DNA of 64,000 nt from Saprospiraceae bacterium. GTDB lineage: Bacteria > Bacteroidota > Bacteroidia > Chitinophagales > Saprospiraceae. The translations under genes were made by a program, and so were the position numbers. Below, in pieces: positions 56,141-64,000 of this stretch. Position 1 is the first letter of the stretch. Every line of letters begins with the position of its first letter. The stretch spans positions 51,343-115,342 of the forward strand of contig JARGNR010000008.1 in the NCBI GenBank assembly GCA_029212405.1, in the 5' to 3' direction. Under the pieces are notes generated by a model. That model had not been told where the DNA came from. It searched no databases and worked only from the letters and a program-made list of their open reading frames with translations.

Positions 56141-57361
56141 TTACAGCTTTGTCAAAGATTGTTTTTCAATGATGTCGTTGAGTTTTGCTTCTAGTACGCT
56201 GAGTTTTGCGCTGGTTTTTTCTTCTTGAGTCTTCAGTTTTTGTTTTAGTTCGGTATTCTCTGAAAGTAGTTCCTGTATTTGAGCTTGTTGTTCTTGCATT
56301 GCATTGACCAAAATAAATGGAAGTGCACTTGGATCAAACGCCAGATATTCAATGTCATCTTTACCTGTAAACTCGCTAATCATGTATGGAGCAATTTTTT
56401 CCATTTCTTGTGCAATTATTCCTACGTATTGCTCTTCTGTTGAATATCCTTCTTTCCCATTATAGTAAAATGTTACTGGATTCATTTTTCTCACTACATC
56501 CAGACCATCATTGAAGGGATTGATATTCTTTTTGAGTCTTCTATCACTTGAATTTGTCCAACTACCGCCACCTGGTTTTGCGGCACTTCCATTTACATGA
56601 AGAAGATATCCTGGTGTTGATGTTCCAATGCCCAGCCCCGTATTTGTTAATCGCATTCTTTCAGAATTAGAAGTAGCAAATCGAATATTTCCACTTCCAA
56701 AATTCCATAAAAACGGACCAGTTCCATCGACGCCTATTTCAAAATTTTCACCATCAAATCCATTGGAAAATTGAGCAGAGCATGTTCCCCCAGTCGGATC
56801 ATTTATATCTATTCTAGTTCCTTCAAATCTAAATATTCCATTTTCATTTGGAGAAACCATATATCCAGTAAAGTGAATATCATCCGCAAACAAAGTATCT
56901 TGAACATTCATTTTCCCTTGTACATCCAGTTTTTGAGAAGGATTCAAAGTCCCTATCCCCACATTCCCACTGGACGGAAATGCATTGTCAAATCCAATCA
57001 AGGCATTCGCATAAGGAGAAGTGGTCAACGGTGCTCTGGGCAGTAATTCCTCTCCATCGATGGTCAGACTTAAAAAATAAAACTGATCAAAAGGAAGGTC
57101 GAGGGGATTTACTTCACCCAATATGGTCGAATAGATTCCACTGGTTACATTGAGTGTGGATTGTGTTTCGGACCATAGGAGATTGCCACTTGTAAGTGTA
57201 TCGTATAAGTTGAACGTGACAGCATATTCTCCATCTTCCACAGCATTACCATCGGATTTACGGATGACTCCTTGTACCGATAGTTTGGTTTGGGCAAATA
57301 CATCTTGTGCAGTAAATGAAAAGATTAAGAACAAAGCGACTACTTGGATAAGAGATTTCAT
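56141..57361 (-). CDS. surface protein with self-cleaving peptidase S74 (endosialidase chaperone) domain
   Basis: 406 residues. It has a signal peptide (about 1-23) and a beta domain (LSVQGVIRKSDGNAVEDGEYAVTFNLYD) found at the start of many Bacteroidota tail-fibre-like proteins. Repeat-like GNVGIGTLNPSQKLDVQG and LGIGTSTPGYLLHVNG segments lead to the S74 domain from about Ser272 (SDRRLKKNI), including VRKMNPVTFYYNG and YVGIIAQEMEKIAP. A coiled coil (352-400) ends it. S74 domains guide trimer formation and then cut themselves off. This gene heads the leftward transcript that continues into the giant T9SS gene. Confidence 0.9.
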   Translation of the reverse strand: MKSLIQVVALFLIFSFTAQDVFAQTKLSVQGVIRKSDGNAVEDGEYAVTFNLYDTLTSGNLLWSETQSTLNVTSGIYSTILGEVNPLDLPFDQFYFLSLTIDGEELLPRAPLTTSPYANALIGFDNAFPSSGNVGIGTLNPSQKLDVQGKMNVQDTLFADDIHFTGYMVSPNENGIFRFEGTRIDINDPTGGTCSAQFSNGFDGENFEIGVDGTGPFLWNFGSGNIRFATSNSERMRLTNTGLGIGTSTPGYLLHVNGSAAKPGGGSWTNSSDRRLKKNINPFNDGLDVVRKMNPVTFYYNGKEGYSTEEQYVGIIAQEMEKIAPYMISEFTGKDDIEYLAFDPSALPFILVNAMQEQQAQIQELLSENTELKQKLKTQEEKTSAKLSVLEAKLNDIIEKQSLTKL

Positions 57362-57392
57362 GTTAAGTGTGTTTTTAATAAATTATATCCAA

Positions 57393-57400
57393 CAAACATA
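57393..57400 (-). promoter_or_regulatory. possible -7 box for the S74 gene
   Basis: On the minus strand TATGTTTG matches TAnnTTTG, 32 bases before the ATG. No TTG at suitable distance, so an activator may be needed or the call may be wrong. Confidence 0.35.
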
Positions 57401-57508
57401 ACTTGTAGCGACGCTTTATTTAGTCATTGAAATCAATGATATTTGAAATGAATAGTTGCTATGAAAAGTTAAAAAAAATAGACTAAAAATGACTTTCGAT
57501 CGTCCGAG

Positions 57509-60500
57509 CTATACCACCTTACTGCTTGGTTTCCAAGTGAATGTAACGGTAGTCCCTTCCCCTTTTGCAGAGGTAACAATAAGTTTTCCCTTCAATTCGT
57601 CCGTTCTGAGTTGCATATTTTTGATCCCATTTCCTCCCATGGAAAAATCATCCAAAGCATCTTGGGTGTTGAATCCAACACCATTGTCTTTGACCATCAA
57701 TTGTAAGCCACTCGGTGTTTTGCTTAGTTGCACCTCTATGGTATCACATTGGGCATACTTAAAGGCATTGATGACCGCTTCCTTGTATATTAAATAAATG
57801 TTTTTACGCTGTGCCATGCTGATTTTCATGTCAGTGATATCATCATCCGAGGTAAAGTATACCTCTACGTTGGAAGCATCACTCAACTGAAAAATATAGG
57901 AGCGCATTCTTTTGAGTAGGGCCTTCAATTGATCGTTATTGGAGTTGATGGCCCATACAATATCGTTGATGGATTCCATGGCTTCCGTCGTGCGTGCATT
58001 GATCCTGCTCAGCATTTTTTTAGAATGAGAAAGATCGGTTTCTAGGGTGGTTTCTGCAACAGAACCAAAGAGGGCAATGCTGGACAAGGTAGAACCGATT
58101 TCGTCGTGTAAGTCGGTCGAGATTTTATTCCTGAGTTGGAATATTTTTTCGTTCTGTTTGAGGTGATAACGATACGTCAAATAGATGATTCCAGCAATGG
58201 CCAAAAGACAAAGGAAAAAGAACCACCAGGATTTCCACCATGGCCCATGCATAACTACTATGAGTTCTGCGCCTTTTCTATTCCATACGTTGGACGCATT
58301 TATACCCTGTACTTTGAAGGTATAGGTACCTGCAGGGAGTTGTGTAAATGTAGCTTCATGACTGACACCTGCTTCAATCCAATCGTCATTGAATCCTTCC
58401 ATTTTGTACCGAAATTCATTGTATTCCGGCTTTGATAGATCCAGACAAGCAAAGCCAAACGTGATCATCAACTGTTTGTAATTGAATTCTATTTTTTTGG
58501 TTTGTTCTATCGGTTGATTTATGCGATATGTCTCCTTTTCATCTTCGTCTTGATTGCGTTTGAAATTTATCGGTTTGTTGTCAATTTTAAGTTGATTGAT
58601 GACAACAGACGATGGTGCACTATTTTCATAAAACGCTTCAGGATCAAAATAGGTCAGACCTCCCATCCCCCCAAAGTAGAAGGTGCCTTCATCATCTTGA
58701 TAATAGGATTGACTGTTGAATTCATTGTGTTGAAGACCATCTTCCTGGGTGAAATTATAGGTACTCTTGGTCGTTGGGTTAAAGTTGCACAAGCCAAAAT
58801 TGGTACTTAACCACAAGTTATTGTGGGCATCGGTCAATATGCCATAGACTACATTATTGGGTAGGCCATCTTCCGTTGTAAACGATTCGAATTGGTCCTT
58901 AGCGTAGGTATACTTATTCAATCCATTTCCGGTCCCGATCCAGAGAATACTATCCGGATAGGCAGGATCTGGTCGAAAACAGTAAATAGAATTGCTGGAA
59001 AGTGAATATTCTGAGTTTTCACCAAAATAAATATGTTTGAATGTTTCGGTGGTGATATCAAAACGAAGTATTCCCATGCTCGTCGTGGGTATCCATAAGC
59101 TGTTTTTTGAAGCAAAAAATATATCCTTGAAACTTGTAAAAGGAACAAAACTTGAATCTACATCGATATCGTAGTGTGTAAGTGTGTTATCGGCTACGTT
59201 TGTTCTGGTCAGCCGAAATTGATTTTTTTTGTTGGATTGAAGGTTTTGATTCGGATAAAAGATAGTCCATAACGTCGATGCATCTTGAAAGCCAAGAATC
59301 GCATGTTTTATGTACTCAACGGTGTCATATGGGATATCAATTTGAAAAGGGAATTTGGGTTTTTCATTTACAATCGGGCTAAGGCTTAAATGTCCCATCT
59401 TTCTGTAACTCAGCCAAAATCGGTCTTCAGACTCCGGTATCAATTCACTGAGCTTATAAGAGGGGTCAAAATCAGGATGTTTTGAAAAAACCTGCTTATG
59501 AATGACGTCCTTACTCTTCAAATCATAGGTGAATCTTCTACCCAGCGAATACAACACTATTTTATCCCCATCCTCAATAGAAAATTTTGAGATGCTTGAG
59601 CCAACGTTGTCACCCACAACAAAATGGTTAAAAATGTCTCTATTTCGAGTATGTTTATAAATGCCATATCCAGCAGTTGAGAAGAATAAATTGTGATGTT
59701 GGTCCTCTGTCAAATTACCCCCATAAACATTGAGTCTTGGGGCATTTTTATCTCGATCCACAAGAAGGCTAAAACGATTGTCACGAGGGTCAAAAATCAC
59801 AAGACCCCTGTCATCAATATTCAAAAATATCCGCCCTCTGTAATCAATTCCAAGATTGGCTACAGAATTTCGTCTTTTGTCACCGAATAAACCAAGAGGA
59901 TAATAATACTCAGACAATACTTCACCTGTTTTTTTATCAACGTTGTAGTATACATTTTCTGCAAATAGCCACATGCTTTCCGATGTAGGATCTTTGCACA
60001 AAGCAGTATGCCCATAGTCAAAACCAAACTTTTCCCGTTCTACGTTTATCTTGAATTTGAGGTTGGCGGCTTTCGTCTTATAGTTCAGATGGTAGGCATA
60101 CAAAGTATCGCGTAACACCCACCACATCTCGCTATTGTCCGTAAGCGTCATGATAGGAATCTTCTCATTCGGGGCAAATCCATCAAAATAAGAAGTACAG
60201 GGAGAAATCGTAAAATCCTGATGCTTCCCTTTAGTCGAATCTACTTCGATGATTTCCCAACTGAATTCTCCACTTTTACCCCAAACATTGCCCTGTAGGT
60301 CTTCTTCGAGCCATTTATATACAGTATTAGATACTTTATGGAATGTATTGGTTTCTTCCATCAGTAGATAGGTCCCTTTGTTGTTTGCGACTACCCATAG
60401 CCAGTTTCTCGAATCTGCCAATAAACAGATTACATGATTGGCAGGAAGAGAGAGAGAATCATTCGGATCGTGTGTATAGCGCTTTACTCCATAGCCATCG

Positions 60501-60694
60501 TATCGATCCAGCCCATGGTAAGTTGCGGCCCATAAATACCCTTTAGCATCTATTTCCAGATCATGCGACAATCCAGCTGAAAAGCCATCATTCACATTGA
60601 GAATATTGAAGTCCCATGCAATGGTATCATATATAGCCTGACCATTCGACTGGAATACAATAAAAAATATCAATATGGTTATAAGTGATCTCAA
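57509..60694 (-). CDS. propeller-type sensor histidine kinase
   Basis: 1061 residues. The signal peptide (about 1-18) and a long periplasmic two-component-regulator propeller come first (units such as DLEIDAKGYLWAATYHGLDRYD and ILWIGTGNGLNKY). A Y_Y_Y domain follows (~700-775), then one membrane helix (about 821-841). The kinase has phospho-acceptor His863 in DLHDEIGSTLSS (HisKA_3, LytS/NarX-like), the N box with Asn976 and the G1 aspartate Asp1003. Unlike SusR-type hybrids it has no receiver or HTH of its own; the response regulator is the gene 33 bases upstream. It precedes the S74/giant genes. Confidence 0.92.
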   Translation of the reverse strand: MRSLITILIFFIVFQSNGQAIYDTIAWDFNILNVNDGFSAGLSHDLEIDAKGYLWAATYHGLDRYDGYGVKRYTHDPNDSLSLPANHVICLLADSRNWLWVVANNKGTYLLMEETNTFHKVSNTVYKWLEEDLQGNVWGKSGEFSWEIIEVDSTKGKHQDFTISPCTSYFDGFAPNEKIPIMTLTDNSEMWWVLRDTLYAYHLNYKTKAANLKFKINVEREKFGFDYGHTALCKDPTSESMWLFAENVYYNVDKKTGEVLSEYYYPLGLFGDKRRNSVANLGIDYRGRIFLNIDDRGLVIFDPRDNRFSLLVDRDKNAPRLNVYGGNLTEDQHHNLFFSTAGYGIYKHTRNRDIFNHFVVGDNVGSSISKFSIEDGDKIVLYSLGRRFTYDLKSKDVIHKQVFSKHPDFDPSYKLSELIPESEDRFWLSYRKMGHLSLSPIVNEKPKFPFQIDIPYDTVEYIKHAILGFQDASTLWTIFYPNQNLQSNKKNQFRLTRTNVADNTLTHYDIDVDSSFVPFTSFKDIFFASKNSLWIPTTSMGILRFDITTETFKHIYFGENSEYSLSSNSIYCFRPDPAYPDSILWIGTGNGLNKYTYAKDQFESFTTEDGLPNNVVYGILTDAHNNLWLSTNFGLCNFNPTTKSTYNFTQEDGLQHNEFNSQSYYQDDEGTFYFGGMGGLTYFDPEAFYENSAPSSVVINQLKIDNKPINFKRNQDEDEKETYRINQPIEQTKKIEFNYKQLMITFGFACLDLSKPEYNEFRYKMEGFNDDWIEAGVSHEATFTQLPAGTYTFKVQGINASNVWNRKGAELIVVMHGPWWKSWWFFFLCLLAIAGIIYLTYRYHLKQNEKIFQLRNKISTDLHDEIGSTLSSIALFGSVAETTLETDLSHSKKMLSRINARTTEAMESINDIVWAINSNNDQLKALLKRMRSYIFQLSDASNVEVYFTSDDDITDMKISMAQRKNIYLIYKEAVINAFKYAQCDTIEVQLSKTPSGLQLMVKDNGVGFNTQDALDDFSMGGNGIKNMQLRTDELKGKLIVTSAKGEGTTVTFTWKPSSKVV

Positions 60695-60727
60695 GAATAG
60701 GATTAAATAAGAATTGAACTAATTTAC

Positions 60728-61363
60728 TTACACCAAACCTTCTTTTATCGCTTTAGAGACCGCTGCGGAAACCGAAGAAACTTGAAGTTTGGCATATATG
60801 TTTGTTATGTGCTTGTTGACCGTTGAATAGGAAATAAAGAGTTCTTTGCCAATCATTTTGTACGTGTACCCATCCACCAACAAGTTTAAGATTTCTTGCT
60901 CTCTGGGAGTTAAAGAAACATCGCTATTTATCATTTTTCGTTTGCCGGTAGTAAATAGTTTCAACACCTTCTTCGCCACGGAAGGAGTCATGGCTGCCCC
61001 TCCATTCATCACTTCATTAATACCTTCAATAAGTTTCTGCGGAGAGCTCTGTTTGATGATGTAGCCGTCTGCTCCAGCGCTGATTGCTTCCAGAATTTTG
61101 CCCTCATCTTCAAAGATGGTTTGCATGATGACTTTTACTTCTGGAAAATGCTCTTTAATGTACTTGAGCCCCTCAATGCCATTAACATTCGGCATATTGA
61201 TATCCATAAGTGCAACATCCGGTTTATTCAATTTGAAGCGAAATTCAATACCTCTGCAATCCGGATATAAACCCACACAAGTCATATTCGGAGTAGCTTC
61301 GATCAGAAACTTCAAACCTTCTCTTCTCGCATCATTATCATCAAATACAGCAATAGAATACAT
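60728..61363 (-). CDS. response regulator, NarL/LuxR type
   Basis: 211 residues. Receiver domain with acidic pocket Asp8/Asp9, phospho-acceptor Asp54 in ALMDINMPN, Thr81 and Lys103. The C-terminal LuxR helix-turn-helix (SLTPREQEILNLLVDGYTYKMIGKELFISYSTVNKHITNIYAKL) occupies about 150-207. The kinase gene follows by 33 bases, so the two form a pair in one transcript. Likely targets are the downstream surface genes, an inference from position. Confidence 0.93.
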   Translation of the reverse strand: MYSIAVFDDNDARREGLKFLIEATPNMTCVGLYPDCRGIEFRFKLNKPDVALMDINMPNVNGIEGLKYIKEHFPEVKVIMQTIFEDEGKILEAISAGADGYIIKQSSPQKLIEGINEVMNGGAAMTPSVAKKVLKLFTTGKRKMINSDVSLTPREQEILNLLVDGYTYKMIGKELFISYSTVNKHITNIYAKLQVSSVSAAVSKAIKEGLV

Positions 61364-61396
61364 AATTAAAGGATTTTATCCATAGGTTAATGATTT

Positions 61397-61425
61397 CAAA
61401 GATAGACAAGAATTGATGCATCCAA
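61397..61425 (-). promoter_or_regulatory. Bacteroidota-type promoter for the regulator/kinase pair
   Basis: On the minus strand a TTG (61425-61423) is followed after 18 bases by TATCTTTG (61404-61397), which is the Bacteroidota -33/-7 pattern with correct spacing. The -7 box is 33 bases from the ATG of the response regulator. Best promoter match in the window. Confidence 0.55.
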
Positions 61426-61566
61426 TACTATTGATTCCAATGATCTTTTAAAAAAATCCCTTATCCATCCTCTAATAAATCCTTCTCTTGCCATAATCTC
61501 TCAAAATCTTCTGCCTTCTATCTCTTTCTTTACTATTCTTTCTTCCCTTTCCCTATCTTGCACCCC

Positions 61567-62346
61567 ATGAAAGGAATTCAAATTCGAACCGTTGATGTCA
61601 CACAATACATCCAACCTTTACGAGAAGGAGGGTCTCTTCCTGCCATTGTTGAGGGCAACGACGGCTTTCAATATGTACTTAAGTTTCGGGGCGCTGGTCA
61701 GGGGAAAAAAGCCTTGATTTCTGAATTGATTGGTGGGGAGTTGGCGCGTGCCATCGGATTAAAAGTTCCTGAATTGGTCTTCATGAATTTGGATGAATCC
61801 TTTAGCCGAGCGGAAGGAGACGAAGAGATTCAGGATTTACTCAAATTTAGTGTGGGACTGAATCTTGGATTACATTTCTTATCGGGAGCAATTACCTATG
61901 ATCCGCTGGTTTCTGAAGCAGATATTTTGTCTGCTTCTAAAGTAGTCCTCTTGGATGGCATCATTTCTAATATTGACCGAACGGCAAAAAACACCAATTT
62001 GCTCAACTGGAATAAAGAATTGTGGTTGATTGATCATGGAGCAAGCTTATATTTTCATCACAACTGGGCAGGTTGGGAGTCACATTTAAATAGAACGTTT
62101 CCCATGATTAAGGATCACGTCCTTCTTGAAAAAGCAAACCAATTAGAAGAAGCATCTAAAATCATAAAAGCCCAATTGCTTCCTGAAATTATGGAAGATA
62201 TCATTGCCAACATACCGAATGAGTGGCTCATTGAAGAATCGGACTCATTCTCCCCTCAAGAAAAGAGAAGTATCTATTTAAAATTGCTGAATTCGAAAGT
62301 TTCTGCTATTGATCAACTTGTAAAAGAAGCTTCGGATGCCAGATAA
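61567..62346 (+). CDS. HipA-like kinase
   Basis: From the ATG at 61567 (a TTG nine bases earlier is less likely) a 259-residue protein of the HipA-like group with only the kinase-type core. The P-loop region has YVLKF with Lys39. The catalytic loop reads ISNIDRTAKN, with Asp137 and Asn142 where HipA has Asp309 and Asn314. LIDHG with Asp156 corresponds to the second metal aspartate. These residues suggest an active kinase. HipA phosphorylates glutamyl-tRNA synthetase and causes persistence; this branch has no HipB antitoxin nearby. It overlaps the DUF3037 gene by eleven bases. Confidence 0.83.
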   Translation: MKGIQIRTVDVTQYIQPLREGGSLPAIVEGNDGFQYVLKFRGAGQGKKALISELIGGELARAIGLKVPELVFMNLDESFSRAEGDEEIQDLLKFSVGLNLGLHFLSGAITYDPLVSEADILSASKVVLLDGIISNIDRTAKNTNLLNWNKELWLIDHGASLYFHHNWAGWESHLNRTFPMIKDHVLLEKANQLEEASKIIKAQLLPEIMEDIIANIPNEWLIEESDSFSPQEKRSIYLKLLNSKVSAIDQLVKEASDAR

Positions 62347-62719
62347 ATACTTATATGAATATGCCATCATCCGGTTGGTTCCCAAAGTGGAAAGGGGCGA
62401 GTTTTTGAATATTGGAGTTATCCTACTTTCCAAAGGAAAAGACTATTTGGGGATGAAGTATACGATCGATGAAAAAAGACTGAAGGCTTTTTCTGAAGAC
62501 ATAGATGTGGATCTGGTTCAAGATTATTTGCACGCCTGGGAAAAAGTGTGCGCTGGAGGAAGTGATGGTGGGAGAATTGGTGCCTTAGAAATTCGGGTTC
62601 GATTTCGATGGTTGACTGCTAATCGAAGTACTATAATTCAAAGTTCGCCCGTACATCCTGGATTTTGTACAGATCCTGAAAGTGCGTTACAAAAGTTATT
62701 TATCAAGTTTGTTTTGTAA
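62336..62719 (+). CDS. DUF3037 protein
   Basis: 127 residues beginning YLYEYAIIRLVPKVERGEFLNIGVILL, the typical start of DUF3037, and ending with LFIKFVL. No function is established. Its start lies within the last eleven bases of the HipA-like kinase gene, so the two are translated together, and the pair is probably a functional unit. Confidence 0.8.
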   Translation: MPDKYLYEYAIIRLVPKVERGEFLNIGVILLSKGKDYLGMKYTIDEKRLKAFSEDIDVDLVQDYLHAWEKVCAGGSDGGRIGALEIRVRFRWLTANRSTIIQSSPVHPGFCTDPESALQKLFIKFVL

Positions 62720-62741
62720 AATCAGTACCTTAAGCAAAATA

Positions 62742-62749
62742 TAAATTTG
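62742..62749 (+). promoter_or_regulatory. possible -7 box for the GH130-like gene
   Basis: TAAATTTG fits TAnnTTTG, 38 bases before the ATG. A TTTTG lies about 25 bases upstream, slightly beyond normal spacing. Confidence 0.3.
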
Positions 62750-62787
62750 AAAAGTGCATTGCTATCTTTTACAAAATCTAATCGTCC

Positions 62788-63945
62788 ATGAAAACTAATT
62801 TTATAATTGGGTTACTACTTTTATCATTTTTAGGATGTAAAAAACAACAAGTAAAGGACGCCACTTCTATTCAAACAACTAAAGATTGGGCTTTTTCTAA
62901 TTTTAAAAAGGTAGACAGTCTCAATCCGATTTTACATCCAACACAGGACTTGAATTTTAAATGTCCTATTTCCAATAATACAGTATTCTGGGAATCGCGC
63001 AATGTTCTGAATCCAAGTGCAATTGTAAAAGGGGACACTATTTATTTATTCTATAGAGCCCAAGACTCTACAGGGACTTCTCGCATTGGAATGGCCCATA
63101 GCATAGATGGTCTTCATTTTGAAAAAAGTGCTACTCCTGTTTTTTATCCTGACAACGATTCGATGAAAACCAAGGAATGGAATTTTAGGAAGTTTTCAAA
63201 AGATGCTCCTCAACTCGATTGTATCAGTTGTTATTTTGATGGCGTGGAAGATCCAAGGATCATAGAAGATGAAAATCACACCTATTTTATGACTTATACT
63301 GCATATGATGGACGAACAGCACGATTAAGCCTAGCTTCTTCTAAAGACCTACTCCACTGGACAAAACATGGATTGGTGTTAAATGATAAAAAATACAAGG
63401 ATAAATGGTCAAAGTCAGGAGCTATCGTCGTAGAAATGAAAGAAGGTAGACCGATTGCAAGGAAGATTGATGGAAAATACTGGATGTATTTTGGAGACAC
63501 CAATTTATTTATGGCTACATCTAATAATCTAATCGATTGGGAAATATGTACAAATGAAGAAAATCAAAAAATGATCTCTGTGCTTCATCCTCGTATGGGT
63601 CGTTTTGACAGTCGATTGGTTGAACCTGGACCTTTTGCACTTTATCAAGAAGATGGAATAGTATTGATTTACAATGGAAGTAATGCTGCAAATTTCAACG
63701 ATCCAAATTTGCCAAAATTTACCTATGCTGCCGGCCAGGCACTTTTTGATAAAAATCAACCGTACAAATTAATCGATAGAACGGAAGGGTATTTCATTCA
63801 TCCTGACAAAGATTATGAAAAGGTAGGAGAAGTAAATGAAGTCTGTTTTGTGGAAGGATTGGTCTATTTTAAGAATATGTGGTTTCTCTATTATGGAACA
63901 GCCGATTCAAAAATAGCTGTGGCTGTAAGTAGGGATATTCAGTAA
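62788..63945 (+). CDS. GH130-like glycosidase/phosphorylase lipoprotein
   Basis: 385 residues with lipobox FLGC (Cys17). The five-bladed-propeller glycosidase pattern is seen in NVLNPSAIVKGDTIYLFYRAQD, GVEDPRIIEDENHTYFMTYTAYDG, KYWMYFGDTNLFMATS and WFLYYGTADSKIAVAVS. These are hallmarks of GH130 (mannosyl-oligosaccharide phosphorylases and mannosidases) rather than GH43. Surface or periplasmic location suggests hydrolysis of mannose- or related glycans. It stands after the HipA-like pair and is near the window end. Confidence 0.82.
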   Translation: MKTNFIIGLLLLSFLGCKKQQVKDATSIQTTKDWAFSNFKKVDSLNPILHPTQDLNFKCPISNNTVFWESRNVLNPSAIVKGDTIYLFYRAQDSTGTSRIGMAHSIDGLHFEKSATPVFYPDNDSMKTKEWNFRKFSKDAPQLDCISCYFDGVEDPRIIEDENHTYFMTYTAYDGRTARLSLASSKDLLHWTKHGLVLNDKKYKDKWSKSGAIVVEMKEGRPIARKIDGKYWMYFGDTNLFMATSNNLIDWEICTNEENQKMISVLHPRMGRFDSRLVEPGPFALYQEDGIVLIYNGSNAANFNDPNLPKFTYAAGQALFDKNQPYKLIDRTEGYFIHPDKDYEKVGEVNEVCFVEGLVYFKNMWFLYYGTADSKIAVAVSRDIQ

Positions 63946-64000
63946 TACCGAATATCCCCATTTTCATTAGGACTAGAGGCCTTATACCTGAAAATAGTAC

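Noticed and set aside
57509..60694. SusR-like hybrid two-component protein
   Set aside because: The propeller layout is similar, but the protein ends after the ATPase domain and has no receiver or HTH domain; the regulator is a separate gene.

Overview
The window is an AT-rich chromosomal segment from a member of the Bacteroidota, most likely the Saprospiria/Saprospiraceae. The evidence is the gliding lipoprotein GldB, C-terminal type 9 secretion (T9SS) signals of both type A and type B on very large secreted proteins, a sigma-ECF/FecR/TonB-receptor triad, many Cys-anchored lipoproteins, few Shine-Dalgarno sites, and promoter-like TAnnTTTG boxes. I see no rRNA, tRNA, CRISPR array, transposase, integrase or phage gene.

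Region 1 (1-13.2 kb) is mostly housekeeping. It holds pyruvate kinase, a leftward DPP-IV/gldB/DUF6787 operon, a GT-C membrane protein with TPRs, an aldo/keto reductase, a fused formiminotransferase-cyclodeaminase, a Rieske lipoprotein, a small secreted T9SS protein and a MarC protein. Region 2 (13.3-18.9 kb) is one 1868-residue PKD-repeat adhesin. Region 3 (19-30 kb) has a thiol peroxidase, clpS and aat (two halves of the bacterial N-degron pathway), an M16 peptidase and a NadR-like kinase, then leftward RNase HII, an exported PfpI-like lipoprotein and a PLP decarboxylase, followed by pyrD, an acyl-CoA dehydrogenase/SCP2 pair and a Na+/H+ antiporter.

Region 4 (30.5-48.6 kb) is accessory and surface-directed. 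It carries a sugar MFS transporter, LamG/ConA-like proteins facing a membrane-anchored one-component regulator, a vanadium-haloperoxidase-like lipoprotein, a four-repeat FPV lipoprotein, and an ECF sigma / metzincin-like lipoprotein / FecR / STN-TonB receptor cluster. It also has a PSD-family (PsiD-like) decarboxylase broken by one in-frame TAA, a lipoprotein gene bracketed by two copies of a 42-bp hairpin repeat, and a beta-barrel/hydrolase pair ending in a 9-bp tandem array.

Region 5 (48.6-61.4 kb) is a leftward block. A LuxR-type response regulator and a propeller-type histidine kinase come first, then a peptidase-S74 self-processing surface protein, a 2280-residue multidomain T9SS protein and a small protein sharing one of its domains. 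Its base composition looks richer in G+C than the rest. Region 6 (61.5-64 kb) has a HipA-like kinase overlapping a DUF3037 gene, and a GH130-like lipoprotein.

The best candidates for undescribed biology are the sigma/metzincin/FecR/TonB module with its divergent FPV lipoprotein, the two-component/S74/giant-protein block, the HipA-like/DUF3037 pair and the hairpin-repeat-bracketed lipoprotein cassette. All family assignments come from reading the translated sequence; no database search was run.
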